A stretch of 64,000 nt of DNA from Piezodorus guildinii (GCA_023052935.1 JAJSOM010000037.1:1-64000), one strand, 5' to 3'; positions 1 through 10,226 are shown, numbered from the stretch's first letter. The notes: generated from the letters alone by a model not told the origin. Made by a program: numbers and translations.

Positions 1-694
1 CCTTTACCCTTCGTTGTAAACATATGGCTTCCTGTCCTACTGTCTCCTTCAATAATACTCCTCTTGTCCCGGTTGAACAGATCCGATATCTAGGACTGCA
101 CCTTGACAAACGCCTTACTTGGAACCCTTATACAAGACTGAAACGACAAGAAGCTGCACGACGTTTTCGACTACTTCAACACTTACTAGATAAACGTTCT
201 AATCTTCCACTTAACTACAAAAGACTCATCTAAATGACTATCATAAGACCGATATGGACTTACGGAGTTGAGCTCTGGGGCTCTACTAAACCATCGAATT
301 CTTCTCGTATCCAATCCCTACAGTCCAAAATCCTTCGTAAAATCCTCAATGCTCCTTACTTTGTCACCAACAAACTCATCCATAAAGACCTTAACCATAT
401 GTTGCAGATTTGGCCCGTACGAGGTATCAATCCTTCCATGACAAACTCCATTCCCACCCTAATCCTTTCGTTTCAATCCTTTCTTCGTCTTCAATTCCTG
501 ACAATCCTCCGAGGCGTCTGAAAAGAAGATGGTCCCGGGAACTTCTAGTTTAGAATATTTTTAGAGTGCTTTCATTGGGAAGCTTCTCTACATGTGTTTC
601 ATGCCTTTTTTATATTTCATTCAAATTTACTTGTTGTAATACTTGTTATACAGCTGTAAATTCCAATAAATAAATAAATATATATATATATATA
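1..694 (+). mobile_element. Jockey-type LINE, 3' part (copy L1), cut by window start
   Basis: This is the C-terminal part of a LINE reverse transcriptase plus 3' UTR. The translation contains QIRYLGLHLDKRLTW, RLLQHLLDKRSNLP and IIRPIWTYGVELWGSTKPSN, matching the near-complete copy at 55072-59954. A nonsense codon (TAA) follows KRLI at about 231-233, where sister copies read LIY. A frameshift near 395-405 moves the last segment, which ends PPRRLKRRW in another frame. The 3' UTR ends in AATAAATAAATAAATA running into a short TA repeat. It is a dead, 5'-incomplete copy of the subfamily also seen at 33327-34466 and 53530-54525. Confidence 0.9.
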
Positions 695-931
695 AGGCTT
701 TATCAGTGCTCTTAACCTGCTTTCTGTCTTTAGTTACCATATTCTGCTGTACTTTCTTATCTAGCTTTATTAAAAAGTTCTTGAATTCATTTGAACAACG
801 GAGGTAAGTTAAAGTGTACCTATTTTTTTTGCTAAAGTCATAAGTTATATGCACATTGTTTTGATATTTCGATTTAATTCATTAAACCTATATTACTTCG
901 AGAATTAAAAGTATAAACGGAAATTAATTTT

Positions 932-1087
932 ATGAATAAACAGAGTACTAGTAGGGCTACAGAGGAGGTAGCTAAGGGCTTGGGGTTGATGGAGTGGCCT
1001 GCAGCTGAAGGGCTCAATGAGGCTATTGTTAGCTCGGCTCGGGAAAAAGGAGTTTCGGTCCCGCTGCGCCTACCGTCATCACGATAA
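932..1087 (+). CDS. Small unclassified ORF (51 aa)
   Basis: An ATG-initiated frame encodes 51 residues, starting MNKQSTSRATEEVAKGLGL and ending PLRLPSSR before TAA. Its base composition is clearly more GC-rich than the flanks. I recognise no family. It lies between a LINE 3' end and a decayed family A end, so it may be a transposon exon or a chance frame. No splice sites or promoter could be tied to it. Confidence 0.2.
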   Translation: MNKQSTSRATEEVAKGLGLMEWPAAEGLNEAIVSSAREKGVSVPLRLPSSR

Positions 1088-1164
1088 GTTATAATGACCA
1101 GTTAATATCGTAATAATATGCCTTGTCTGGAAGGTAAGGCAGGAGTACGGTATCGATAGGGGAA

Positions 1165-1504
1165 AAAATGTGGTGCGGGCAACACAAAACATTCACTTAC
1201 CTTCATGTAATTAATTTAGTTTAGTTGACCGTTGAAAAATTAAATAAGGAACATAGTTGGGGGTGCGGTCATTAAAGAGAAACACTCATCCAAACAAGTG
1301 CTATTTTAACTATAAATTAATTAATTTATAAAATCGTCGGCACATAAATAAAATAGCACTTGTTTTAATGTGTGTTTCTATTTAATGACCGCACTCCCAA
1401 CCATCTTCCCTATCAAATTAATTTAAGAATTTTTAAATGCAATAGAGATAAAAGAAATTTAAAGAATTAATTAGATTAAGTTTCGAAAAAAAACGTGTTT
1501 TATT
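1165..1504 (-). repeat. Family A element, end fragment, interrupted by a MITE
   Basis: The segment opens with the family A end in reverse (GGTGCGGGCAACAC, then TTCACTTACCTTCAT). After the MITE at 1256-1401 it resumes with AATTTAAGAATTTTTAAATG and GTGTTTTATTAAAT, which fit the same end in other copies. It stops at the SINE target site at 1505. Confidence 0.6.
1256..1401. mobile_element. Palindromic MITE (family B, copy 1)
   Basis: Inverted termini GTTGGGGGTGCGGTCATTAA at 1256 and its near-complement ending at 1401 enclose a hairpin-like unit. The inner arms also pair (AAGTGCTATTTTA with TAAAATAGCACTT). There is no coding capacity. It interrupts family A sequence. Related ends occur at 16564-16689 and 37072-37205. 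The superfamily is not determined. Confidence 0.65.
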
Positions 1505-1512
1505 AAATCTCT

Positions 1513-1808
1513 TCTTCTTCTTCTTCCAGAGGCGCGACAGGCCGTGTAGGCCCTGGGCCTCGTGGTGTAAACTCCTGCGAGTTTACACTCACGTTTTACG
1601 ATGCAATTTTTAGTGTAGGGTCATCACTCCCTACGACTAATTTTGTGAGTGGCCACCCTTTGGCTGACGGGTCTCACATACCCAGGGGAGAGGCTGTGAG
1701 TGAATCCCCATTTTTTACATCCTTATAAAAGACCCGCCGGGCCTGGGATTTGAACTCAGAACCTGTAGTATGAGAGACTAGCGCGCTAGCCGCTCAGCCA
1801 CGGGCTCC
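1513..1808 (-). mobile_element. tRNA-derived SINE (family SINE-1)
   Basis: Read on the minus strand, the head has an A box (TGGCTGAGCGGCTAGCGCGC) and a B box (GAGTTCAAATCCC), as in a tRNA-Ser-like promoter for RNA polymerase III. A tRNA-unrelated body follows, ending in a (GAA)n tail, which appears as TTC repeats at 1513-1526. Direct repeats AAATCTCT at 1505-1512 and 1809-1816 are the TSD. The body contains a local inverted repeat (GTAAACTCCTGCGAGTTTAC). This is a retroposon, not a tRNA gene. Confidence 0.85.
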
Positions 1809-2003
1809 AAATCTCTAGATATATAAAATGATAACGGCATTTTGATTTCCGCTAACTCCTTCTAAACCACTGGACAGATTTTGATACGGTTTTCATCATC
1901 ATTGAGGGCATTGTTTCCTGAAGGTCTATTAGTAAAATCCCTTGCATTATAGATTTTCGTTAAAAGAAAAAAATAAATTTTCTCTGACCAAGTCAAAAAA
2001 AAA

Positions 2004-3058
2004 AATCTGGTGCGCGCAACACACCACTTTCACTTACCTCCATTATTTATATCAATTCAAGAATTTTTTTTAACAAATTTATAAATGAAAATATATCGTT
2101 AAAGAATTATTTAAATTGGATTTCAGAAAAAAAGCATGTGTTATATTAAATAATCCATAATATTATTATATACGATAATCAGTTTGTTTTATTGGCTTTT
2201 CATCACTCTCCGTTAACTGCTACATTATCATGTGTAAGATGATATTTTTTCTAAAATCTTTAGCATTCCAACGGTATATTAGGGGTACTCACTACGTTTG
2301 CTATAGCATGCTATTTGTGCTATTGTGCTAAACCCATCAATTTTGTACAGGAAATAACTGTAGAAACTCGACGGGTTTAGCAAAATAACACAAATAGCAC
2401 GCTATAGCAAACGTAGTGAGTACCCCTATTATACATGTATATTACTGTTGCTAAGTTCAAAAACGAAAAATTGCACTAAACAAATATATTTTCTGTTTTC
2501 TCGTTTAGTTCGATATCGGATTCGTTCAGCTTATATATTTACCTGTTATTCATTAATGCCAATCAGATGATGTACAAATTTTTTTGAAATCTACAAAAGT
2601 AAAGGTACTTTAGAGGAAGAAAATTTAAAATATCAGTATTTAAGCCCTGTCAGGCTATTTCAATCAGAAGGAAACCTACATCATATTAAAGCTTATCAAA
2701 TTGTATATCAATTTAGGAAGTTTAATCAAAATGGTTAATTGATTTTTTTGAGAAAATCGTAAAAAGGTGCTAAATGCATAGTATGAAGTAGATCTTCCGG
2801 TCAGCTGATTTTGATGAAAAAGATTCTGTAACACTTCGGGCGTATAGTTGTCCTAAATATTAAATTTCAGTTTCATAGGACTAATCGTTTTCACCCGGGA
2901 ATTACCACACACACACACACAAACACAGACCTTTTTGCGGGACTTAATTATTTGGACTCAGAGGACCCTATAACGTGTATTTTCGTTAAAAACTGGAATT
3001 CGAAAATTTTTAATATCGCAATACTTTCCCTTACTATTGTATATATAAGTGAAAGTAA
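2004..3058 (-). repeat. Family A element, essentially complete (copy A1)
   Basis: Starts AATCTGGTGCGCGCAACACA, then ACTTTCACTTACCTCC. It ends GCAATACTTTCCCTTAC followed by AAGTGAAAGTAA. Internal landmarks shared with other copies are CTTTTCATCACTCTCC, AAAGGTACTTTAGAGG, TTTAAGCCCTGTCAGGC, GGGCGTATAGTTGTC, an (AC)n tract and ACCTTTTTGCGGGACTT. A MITE sits at 2281-2427; without it the copy is about 0.9 kb. No protein family is recognisable. Confidence 0.8.
2281..2427. mobile_element. 147-bp foldback MITE nested in family A
   Basis: Arms of about 55 bp are near-perfect inverted complements, starting AGGGGTACTCACTACGTTTG and ending in the complement TACCCCT. The flanks read ...GGTATATT and ATTATACATG..., while uninterrupted family A copies read GGTATATTATACATG. 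The insertion therefore duplicated the 3 bp ATT. There is no coding capacity; it would need a transposase supplied in trans. The superfamily is unassigned. Confidence 0.85.
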
Positions 3059-3344
3059 TAATTAAATACACATGTTTTGTTCTTTAATGTCTGTATCGCT
3101 CAAGTGACGTTTTATTGTAAATACCGATTTCCTAATTTCAGTTGGTTTTCTAAATATTCTATAAAAAGGGCCTTATCTGTTATCAGTGAGGGTCCGGTTT
3201 TCCCATCGTAACCTTTCTCGGAAAATGGTCGATGTAAGGGGAGATGATGGAGGGAGAAATTAATTGGAAAACGAAACCACTTTTTTTTTGGCTTGTACTT
3301 TACGGCCAAAGTATAATCATTTCAATATTCCACATCTCTAGCTA

Positions 3345-3893
3345 GAAGCATGTTTTGAAACTAAAATTTTACATTTCTCAAGAACGAACCACTTTATTTT
3401 TTCACATTTTTATGATTTTCTCAAAAACAGCACTAATGATTTCTATCAAACTAGATAAATCGATGTACAATTATAATCAGCTCTCATATCATTATTCTGA
3501 GAACGCTTTAATACTGATATTTTTAATTTTCTTTCTCTAAAATGCTATTGATTTTGTAAATTTAAAGATATTGATAATTTTATCTTGTAAGCATTGATAT
3601 AACAGGGGTTAATATAAAAGTTGAACTATTATGATATCCAACAAAAGGGGAATGAGCGAAAGTATTTGTGTATGTAATTTTAAACATAAGAACAGTATCA
3701 TATACCGTTGCAAAGCTAATGATAATAGAAAAAATATAATCTTATACAAAAATATTTGTAAATCTGTGAAAGTTAATGGAGAGTGATGAAAAGTCGATTA
3801 AACTGACTGATTGTTATAGATAAAAATATGATAGATTTTTTTAGTAAAACGAATATTTCTATTTTAAAATAGTATAACTGATTCTTTGATATT
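3345..3893 (+). repeat. Family A element, 5'-truncated (copy A2)
   Basis: It begins inside family A (TTATGATTTTCTCAAAAACA). It contains GATTTTGTAAATT, AACATAAGAACAGTA, ATATACCGTTG, GAGAGTGATGAAAAG and AACTGACTGATTGT, all in the order of the full copies. The right terminus is missing. Confidence 0.7.
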
Positions 3894-5330
3894 TTTTACA
3901 TTCATTTACCTATACATGAAATACAAATTAAGGGAATGTATTGCGATCGTGAAAATTTTCGGATTCCATTTTTCGACGGAAATACACGTTTTAGGGTCCC
4001 CTAAGTCCAAATAATCAAGACCCGCAAAAAGGTCTGTGTGTGTGTGTGTATGTCTGGTAGGTCCTATACGAAAACGAAAATGTGAAAGGAACTGAAAATT
4101 TATATTTAAAACAAATATACGCTCGAGATGTAACAGCAACATTTTCATCAAAATCAGTTAACTTTATACCATGCATTTCACATCTTTTCACGATTTCTTT
4201 AAATACAAATTCTGAATGGAATAGTATCGCATTGCTTAAGTACCCTCAATTTCGCAGATTCAAAAATATAAAACAAATCATCTTATTACCATTGAGAAAA
4301 AATAGTTATATACACAAGTTGACAAATTCGATAATCAAACAAAGGAGAGAAGAGCGAAAAATATTTTTTTATTGTAACTTTTGGATTTTTGATATTAAGA
4401 ATATTCCAACAAATCCCACCAAATCACCTTTACCCTTCGTCGCAAACCGATGACTTCCATCCCTCTAGTATCCTTCAATAATATTACCCTTACTTCTGTA
4501 GAACAAATCCGATACATAGGTCTCCATCTTGACAAGCGCCTTACTTGGAATCCTCACACAAGACTGAAACGACAAGAAACTGCTCGAAGATATCGATTAC
4601 TACAGCACTTACTAGACAAACGTTCAAAACTTCCAGTACATTACAAAAGAATCATTTAAAACACTATTATCAGACCCATTTGGACATACGGAATCGAGCT
4701 TTGGGGCTCTAGGAAACAATCTAATTCCTCCCGCATCCAGTCCTTACAATCCGAAATCCTGAATGCTCCTTATTTTGTCACAATTCAACTCCTCCATAAT
4801 GACCTAAACATCCCATTTGTTGCAGACATAACCCGTGATAGATACTCCTCTTTCCATTCTAAACTCCCTGCCCACACAAATCCACTTGTCCGTAATTTAT
4901 CTTTCTCAGATATCCTTGATAACCCTCCAAGGAGACTGAAAAGAAGGTGGCCTCGGGACCTACTGTATTAAAATAGTTAGTGAAGTGCTACCACTGGGTG
5001 GTTCTTCCTCAAGACATTTTCATGACTTTTTATATTCATTCTACATATTTATTTATTGTATTCCTTAGTACAGTTGTAAATTAATATAAATAAATAAATA
5101 AAAAAAAAAAAAAAGATATTAAGAATAGTAATATATACGTAGAATATACGGTTGGAAAGAGAAAAAAATTAGAAAAAATATTATCTTATTCACAAAATTA
5201 TAAAAGTAAAAGTATAGTTATGAAAACTGATTGTTGTAGATAAAAATATAATTGATTATTTAAGAAAACACATCTTTTTATTAAAACTTTATCCAAATAA
5301 TTTTTTGATCTTTTTTTATCTCTATGTTTA
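3894..5330 (+). repeat. Family A element interrupted by a LINE (copy A3)
   Basis: The left end is TTCATTTACCTATACATGAA, with ATTGCGATCGTGAAAATTTT and ACGTTTTAGGGTCCCC following in canonical order, and a (GT)n tract. The copy continues to 4403, is interrupted by the LINE at 4404-5114, and resumes at 5115 with AAGAATAGTAATATA, GGTTGGAAAG and AACTGATTGTTGTAG. The two halves join cleanly once the insert and one TSD are removed. Confidence 0.75.
4404..5114 (+). mobile_element. 5'-truncated Jockey-type LINE (copy L2) with 13-bp TSD
   Basis: Encodes the RT C-terminus (PLVSFNNITLTSVEQIRYIG, RLLQHLLDKRSKLPVHYK), then a 3' UTR and a poly(A) tail at 5101-5114. Direct repeats GATATTAAGAATA at 4391-4403 and 5115-5127 are the TSD. 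The frame is broken by a stop after KRII (4657-4659), and there is a small deletion around the ILRKILNAP motif. The host sequence is family A. Confidence 0.92.
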
Positions 5331-5344
5331 TTTAAAGCTTCATT

Positions 5345-5552
5345 CCACATAGCAGCCATTGAGGAATGGTTACAGAATTTGAGAATTAAAATAAATCCTA
5401 AAAATATCCCATCAAATCACCTATACCCTTCGTCGCAACCGATGACTTCCTGAACCCCTGTATCCTTTAATAATACCCAATTTATGCCTGATATAGAAAG
5501 TTAATACCTAGGACTCCATCTTGATAAACGTATTACATGGAATCCTCATTAA
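5345..5552 (+). mobile_element. Internal fragment of Jockey-type LINE RT (L2b)
   Basis: The plus-strand translation HIAAIEEWLQNLRIKINPKN, then an interrupted SFNNTQ...YLGLHLDKRITWNPH, matches ORF2 of the near-complete LINE. Both ends are missing and stops are present. It sits between family A pieces. Confidence 0.75.
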
Positions 5553-5560
5553 AAAATAGT

Positions 5561-5728
5561 TTTGCTGTTTTATCCTTTAGATGGTCATCAAATTCGTCCA
5601 ACTTGGTTATATAGTCGTCCTTCATCAATGCCATTAAGATGATATGGTTAATCTTTTGGAATGTACAAAATTAAAAGTAGTTTAGAGAAAGGAAATTTTA
5701 AATATCGGCATTTAAGCCGTGTCACTTG
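5561..5728 (-). repeat. Family A fragment
   Basis: TGTTTTATCCTTTAGATGG, AAGATGATATGGTTAAT and CGGCATTTAAGCCGTGTCA match the middle of family A in reverse orientation. Confidence 0.6.
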
Positions 5729-6127
5729 TGTGTTATTAGTCAATAACGATCCAGCTTCTTAAACTGTGCTTCTGGTTTCTAGTGTTTCAGCTATTTTTTC
5801 TGTTTTTATTGCTTTAATTCGAGTTTCCTACGAGGTCAAGAGAAAAACCATTGATTTAAATACAAGGTTGGCGATTCTCCAATAAGTGGATATAAAAATT
5901 GAGTCGAAATAGAAAAATACGGGATATCAAAAAATCTCCTCGTATTAAAGATTATCGCTAATAAAGATAAAATCGATGCCTCTGTTGCGTCTTCATCGGG
6001 ATGTGAAAAAAAAATGATTATTTCAACTTTATATGAATTGCTGTGATTTTGACATTGTAAGTTCCTTTTTAAGTTCTGTATTTTGAATGATGGTTAAATG
6101 TAAATCTTAAAGTATTATTTAAAATGT
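5729..6127. other. Unannotated AT-rich stretch
   Basis: No coding frame, known repeat or structured element is recognised here. Confidence 0.4.
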
Positions 6128-6129
6128 GA

Positions 6130-6195
<66 letters not shown>
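6128..6195. repeat. (TA)n microsatellite
   Basis: An uninterrupted TA run of roughly 34 units. Confidence 0.97.
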
Positions 6196-6200
<5 letters not shown>

Positions 6201-6334
6201 TAGTGCATTAGTGCATAGTTTTAACTGATTTTGTAGTTTCTATATATATAAACATGTGCCTGAAAGCGAATGCTGTATTGAAAATATTTCTTTTTAACCA
6301 CTTGAATTAATACCAAGATATGTAATATACATAC

Positions 6335-6421
6335 AATATATTTTTCGGATATAACGAATTCTTTTATAACGAGCAGAGAATTTTTCGGTCCCTTGGAGTT
6401 CGTTAAAACGATGGTTTACTG
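6335..6421 (-). mobile_element. pogo/Tigger-like DNA transposon end
   Basis: Read in reverse, the terminus is CAGTAAACCATCGTTTTAAC, followed by GAACTCCAAGGGACCGAAAA and further GTTATA/CGAATT units, flanked by TA at 6422-6423. The CAGTAAACC-CGTTATAACGAA architecture is typical of pogo/Tigger-type Tc1/mariner elements. The second end and a transposase are not seen nearby. Confidence 0.5.
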
Positions 6422-6525
6422 TATAGGTAAGTGAAAGTAAAAAAGTTTGGGTAAAAATTCTTTAATTAGATTTAGCAACGTAGGTAAGTGAAAATCGTAT
6501 GTTGCGCGCACCGGATTTTTTTTAT
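6422..6525 (+). repeat. Family A terminal remnants
   Basis: Two family A termini lie close together. TAGGTAAGTGAAAGTAAAAA near 6423 is a left end in reverse. GTAGGTAAGTGAAAATCG followed by GTTGCGCGCACCGGATTTTT near 6480-6520 is a right end. The body between them is deleted. Confidence 0.55.
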
Positions 6526-7284
6526 TTATTACCAGTAAAAAACAATAAGCCTTCAGTCATATTCAAAGTTGGCATATAGCCACTACTGTCTAACTTGCTT
6601 CCTGCTTTGTGTCTAACTCCAGCTTTTATCTTTAATATCCGATCTCATAAAGGAAAAGGGAAGCTAAACGCTATAACGAAAACCGGTTTGCGACTGTCTC
6701 AGTTTATTAACCCAGTCCCTATAGGGCTTGCGGTTCTCCGGCCGCAGCACAGAGAGGAGGCACATAGCACACGGCACATAGCACATTGCCGCAGAGCACA
6801 TTGCTACAGAACTCACAATCTCGCGCTAATTTCACACTCCAGCCTCCACCGCCGCTCCTAATGAAATGTTTACCCTTTCACACCCTCAGACCCCAGATGA
6901 AATTGTCTTTCTCTTCATATCACGGTTCTGTCTGAGGGTGGAGGGACGAATATTCTCTCTAATATGCCAGCTTGGAAATGCCCGAGAGTTCAACGTTTGA
7001 TAAAATCTCTATACACCTTTAAAGAGAAAACTTCACTTAACTGGAAATGGAGTTGAGAAGTTGGGTCGAAAAAAAAAAAAAATACACCTTCCATTTTCAA
7101 GTTATTTAAGTGAGAACTTCTTTAGCCGCGTTATACGATTTTTGGTTGAGGTCAAAGATTTGGTTTCGTAACCATCGTAACGCCACCAAAATGCTCTTGA
7201 CTGGAGCATGTGCTCTATCCATCTCTAGAAGATATCAATTTTCGTGAACACATGTATGGCTCACGCAGCCGATCTTCATCATCG
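6526..7284. other. Unannotated stretch with a weak hairpin
   Basis: No gene recognised. Around 7026-7118, AACTTCACTTAACTGGAAAT and a diverged complement (TTATTTAAGTGAGAACTTC) form an imperfect inverted repeat around a poly(A) run. The 88-residue frame at 6595-6861 has no recognisable features. Confidence 0.35.
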
Positions 7285-8345
7285 TCCCTGGGTTCCTTCA
7301 TCATTGCCTTATTTCTTTCATTATTCTTTTTCCATATTCATCATCTACTCTGAGTTCCTTCATCATTGCCTTATTTCTTTCCTTTTCTCTTTCCCTGTAT
7401 TTAGCATCTGCCCTAAGTTCCTTTATCCTGGCCTTATTTCTTTCCTTTTTTTCTTTTCCTATCTTTAGCATCTGCCCTGAGTTCCTTTATCCAGGCCTTA
7501 TTTCTTTCCTTTTCTATTTCCCTATATTCATTATCTGCCCTTGGTTCCTTCATCATTCCCTTATTTCTTTCCTTTTATCTTTCCCTATATTTAGCATCTG
7601 CCCTAAGTTCCTTTATCCTGGCCTTATTTCTTTCCTGTTTTCTTTTCCTATATTTAGAATCTGCCCTGAGTTCCTTTATCCAGGCCTTATTTCTTTCCTT
7701 TTCTCTTTCCCTATATTCATTATCTTCCCTTGGTTCCTTCATCATTCCCTTATTTCTTTCCTTTTCTCTTTCCCTATATTCATTATCTTCCCTTGGTTCC
7801 TTCATCATTCCCTTATTTCTTTCCTTTTCTCTTTCCCTATATTTAGCATCTGCCCTAAGTTCCTTTATCCTGGCCTTATTTCATTAATTTTCTCTTTTCC
7901 TATGTTCATCATCTACTCTGAGCTCCTTCATCATTGCCTTTTTTCTTTTCCTATATTTATTATCTGCCACGAGTTCCTTCATCATTGCCTTATTTCTTTC
8001 TTTATTCTTTTTCCATATTCATCATCTACCCTGAGTTCCTTTATCCTGGCCTTATTTCATTAATTTTCTCTTTTCCTATGTCCATCATCTACCCCGAGTT
8101 CCTTCATCATTGCCTTATTTCTTTCATTTTCTCTATCCCTATATTCATTATCTGCCCTTCGTTGCTTCATCATTGTCTTTTTTCTTTCATTTTTTTCTTT
8201 TCCTAGTTTTATTATATACCCCAAGTTCCTTCATCATTGCCTTATTTCTATTATTTTCTCTTTTCCCATATTCATCATCTGCCCTGGGTTTCTTCATCAT
8301 TGCCTTATTTCTTTTTTAATTTTTTTTCCATATTCATCATAATTT
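7285..8345. repeat. C/T-rich ~63-bp minisatellite, about 17 units
   Basis: The unit reads approximately TTCCTTCATCATTGCCTTAT, then TTCTTTCC/TTTTCTCTTTCC, then CTATATTCATCATCTGCCCT. Spacing is 62-66 bp. On the minus strand, units of exactly 63 bp give a 21-residue highly charged repeat (for example KERNKGMMKEPREDNEYRER), and about four units stay open at 7575-7808. Indels break the frame elsewhere, so it is treated as a satellite rather than a gene. Confidence 0.9.
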
Positions 8346-8357
8346 AAATAATATTCT

Positions 8358-8909
8358 TTGAAAAAACAAAACAAATTTCTTTTTTTATTAATTGAATGCT
8401 ACTTAATTTACGTTACTGTACCTAATCTGAATATTGCACCCCATCGAACCGCAACCTTCGACAGATCTTTCATAATCCGATCCTCTTCCATATGGAACTC
8501 TATTCCTTCTGATATCCGTGATTCTACCACCCTTACGACTTTTAAATATCGTCTATTTCATTACCACCTCTCCTGAATGACTGATCCAGTTCCATGAAAT
8601 GTGTAAATAGAAAAGGTTAAAAAAGTGTTTCTTAATTTTTTTAATTAAGTGAGAATTTTATTTTATTTTTTAGTCTAGGTTATGTATGGAAATATGATAA
8701 TTATTTATTTATTATATTCTTTAATCATCTCTAATAATTTTTTTAATATTTTTATCATTTCTTCTTTACTTACTATGCGTTGTATATTTCTTTTTTTTTT
8801 AATCTTACTCTAAGACAGTAATTCTCTCATCATTGTATATTGTATTATTCTAAAGGGACTTGTCCCAGAATAAATAAAGAAATTATTATTATTATTATTA
8901 TTATTATTA
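8358..8909 (+). mobile_element. 3' end of a non-LTR retrotransposon with (ATT)n tail
   Basis: The 72-aa frame ends with the C-terminal signature found after many LINE RTs (VPNLNIAPHRTATFDRSFII, SIWNSIPSDIRDSTTLTTFK), stop at 8574-8576. A 3' UTR of about 300 bases contains AATAAATAAAG and ends in an (ATT)n tail at 8882-8909. It is a different family from the Jockey-type copies. The element is 5'-truncated and its clade is not resolved. Confidence 0.75.
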
Positions 8910-8939
8910 ATCTGGAGGCCCTATAGTGCGAGTACAAAA

Positions 8940-9040
8940 TATGTATATCCAAGTCAGGGATCTTAAACGAGTATCGAGACCGCCATTTTACGTGTACTCC
9001 AAAAGACGTTAAACAAAGGTTTTTACTACTCTTTGTAACT
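8940..9040 (-). mobile_element. Decayed SINE-2 fragment
   Basis: GTCAGGGATCTTAAACGAGT, GACCGCCATTTTACG and AGGTTTTTACTACTC align in order with the reverse of the SINE-2 body (see 38945-39175 and 51440-51703). No A/B boxes remain. Confidence 0.5.
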
Positions 9041-9069
9041 ACACAACTTGTTTACAATTTAAGGGGCTT

Positions 9070-9945
9070 GATTATCATATAAGATTCATTCTGATTGAAG
9101 TGGTCTGACACGGCTGAAAAGGCGATATTTTAAATTTTCATTGTCTAAATTTCCTTTATTTATTTGGATTTTATGATTTATAATTTACTCAGAATTTTAC
9201 AAAAAGCAAAACAAACTTCTTCGTTAGGTAATACTTTTTCTTTCGGAAAATAAAAATTGTAATATATATTTTTTTTTTAAATTATTTTATTGATTTTTAC
9301 CACTGTACAATTTACATAAAACAATACGTAAATGTGATAAAAACAGACAATTGGCTTGAAAAAGACATGAGAAGAATCTACGCAGCGGTAGTACTTCAAT
9401 GTTTATTATTTGTTCAGCAGGTCTCGAGGCTACCGTCTTTTCAGACGCCTCGGAGGATTATCGGGAATATATGTAGATGAGAGGATACGGACAAGCGGGT
9501 TTGTATGGGGTGGTAATTGGGAATGAAAGGAGGTGTATCTTTTTTTGAGCGATTTCTGCAACTAGTGGGATATTTAGGTCTCTATGGATGAGTTTGTCGG
9601 TAACAAAGTACGGAGCGTCTAGGATTTGTGGAAGGATTTTGGATCGCAAGGATTGGATGCGGGAAGAATTCGATGGTTTAGTGGAGCCCCATAGCTTTAA
9701 AATTGTAATATAGATGTATAATATACCACTGGAAAGCTAAATTAAAAAAAAAAATGTTATTTAATGTACGAAATTATATAAAACAAAAGTAAAGCGAATA
9801 AGACAAAATTTTAAAATAAATATTTCAATCAAAACTCATAACAATTCTTCAATATTTTTCAACCCAAAGTTTATCTGAAAGTTTTTCAATTCATCTTTAT
9901 AATGAAAGTAAGTTAAAGCCATGTGTTCAACGCACTAGATTTTGT
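9070..9945 (+). repeat. Family A element interrupted by a LINE (copy A4)
   Basis: It starts at ATTCATTCTGATTGAAGTGG with TCTGACACGGCTGAAAAGGC. After the LINE at 9267-9698 it resumes GATGTATAATATACCACTGG and ends near AATGAAAGTAAGTTAAAGCC with a decayed GTGTTCAACGCAC. The left half is missing. Confidence 0.6.
9267..9698 (-). mobile_element. 5'-truncated Jockey-type LINE (copy L3) with 14-bp TSD
   Basis: A poly(T) stretch at 9267-9280 is the reverse of the tail. The minus-strand translation includes KILPQILDAPYFVTDKLIHR and the terminal RRL motif. Direct repeats AAAATTGTAATATA at 9253-9266 and 9699-9712 are the TSD. The frame near the C-terminus is altered (AEIAQKKIHLLSF), so this is a diverged copy. 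Confidence 0.88.
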
Positions 9946-9956
9946 TTTCGCAAACA

Positions 9957-10165
9957 AGAATAGTAATATAGATACACAATCTAAACAGAAAGATGTTATC
10001 AAACTACAACGTTGTAAAAGGTTTCCAGAGAGTGACTAAAAACAAAAAACCTCTATCGTAACCCAAATATATTTATTTTTTCTGTATTTCACTTTATTAA
10101 AATTTCTGACATTGATTTTAACAAAAGAGACAAGAAAAGATCCTGTGCGCGAACCAGATTTTTAA
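9957..10165 (+). repeat. Family A right-end fragment (A5)
   Basis: AAGAATAGTAATATAGATAC, GAGAGTGACTAAAAACAAAA and GTGCGCGAACCAGATTTTT follow the order of a family A right end. The TAAGTGAAAGT terminus itself has decayed. Confidence 0.5.
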
Positions 10166-10226
10166 TATTCATAATTTCTTTTTTTTTCATTTTGGGACGT
10201 TGTTCTTATGTTTTTTCTCTTGGTTA

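Noticed and set aside
2004..3058. Family A as a Helitron
   Set aside because: TC follows AA at one end, but no CTRR end with a preceding hairpin is seen, and the inverted ACTTTCACTTACCT ends argue against it.
3906..4151. Recurring minus-strand frames ending DPKTCISVENWNSKIFTIAI at 3906, 12512, 46260 and 50057
   Set aside because: They recur because they lie in the same part of family A. Frames are broken in many copies, the GT tract changes length freely, and there is no start or family, so repeat conservation explains them.
4082..4453. 123-residue plus-strand frame
   Set aside because: It runs from family A sequence across the TSD into an inserted LINE, so it cannot be an ancestral gene.
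6595..6861. 88-residue frame
   Set aside because: No domain, signal or neighbour support; low-complexity His/Arg end.
7934..8319. Hydrophobic Phe-rich frames in the C/T-rich region
   Set aside because: They are by-products of the pyrimidine-rich minisatellite.
7285..8345. CRISPR-like array
   Set aside because: Repeats are contiguous with no unique spacers, and the host is a eukaryote.
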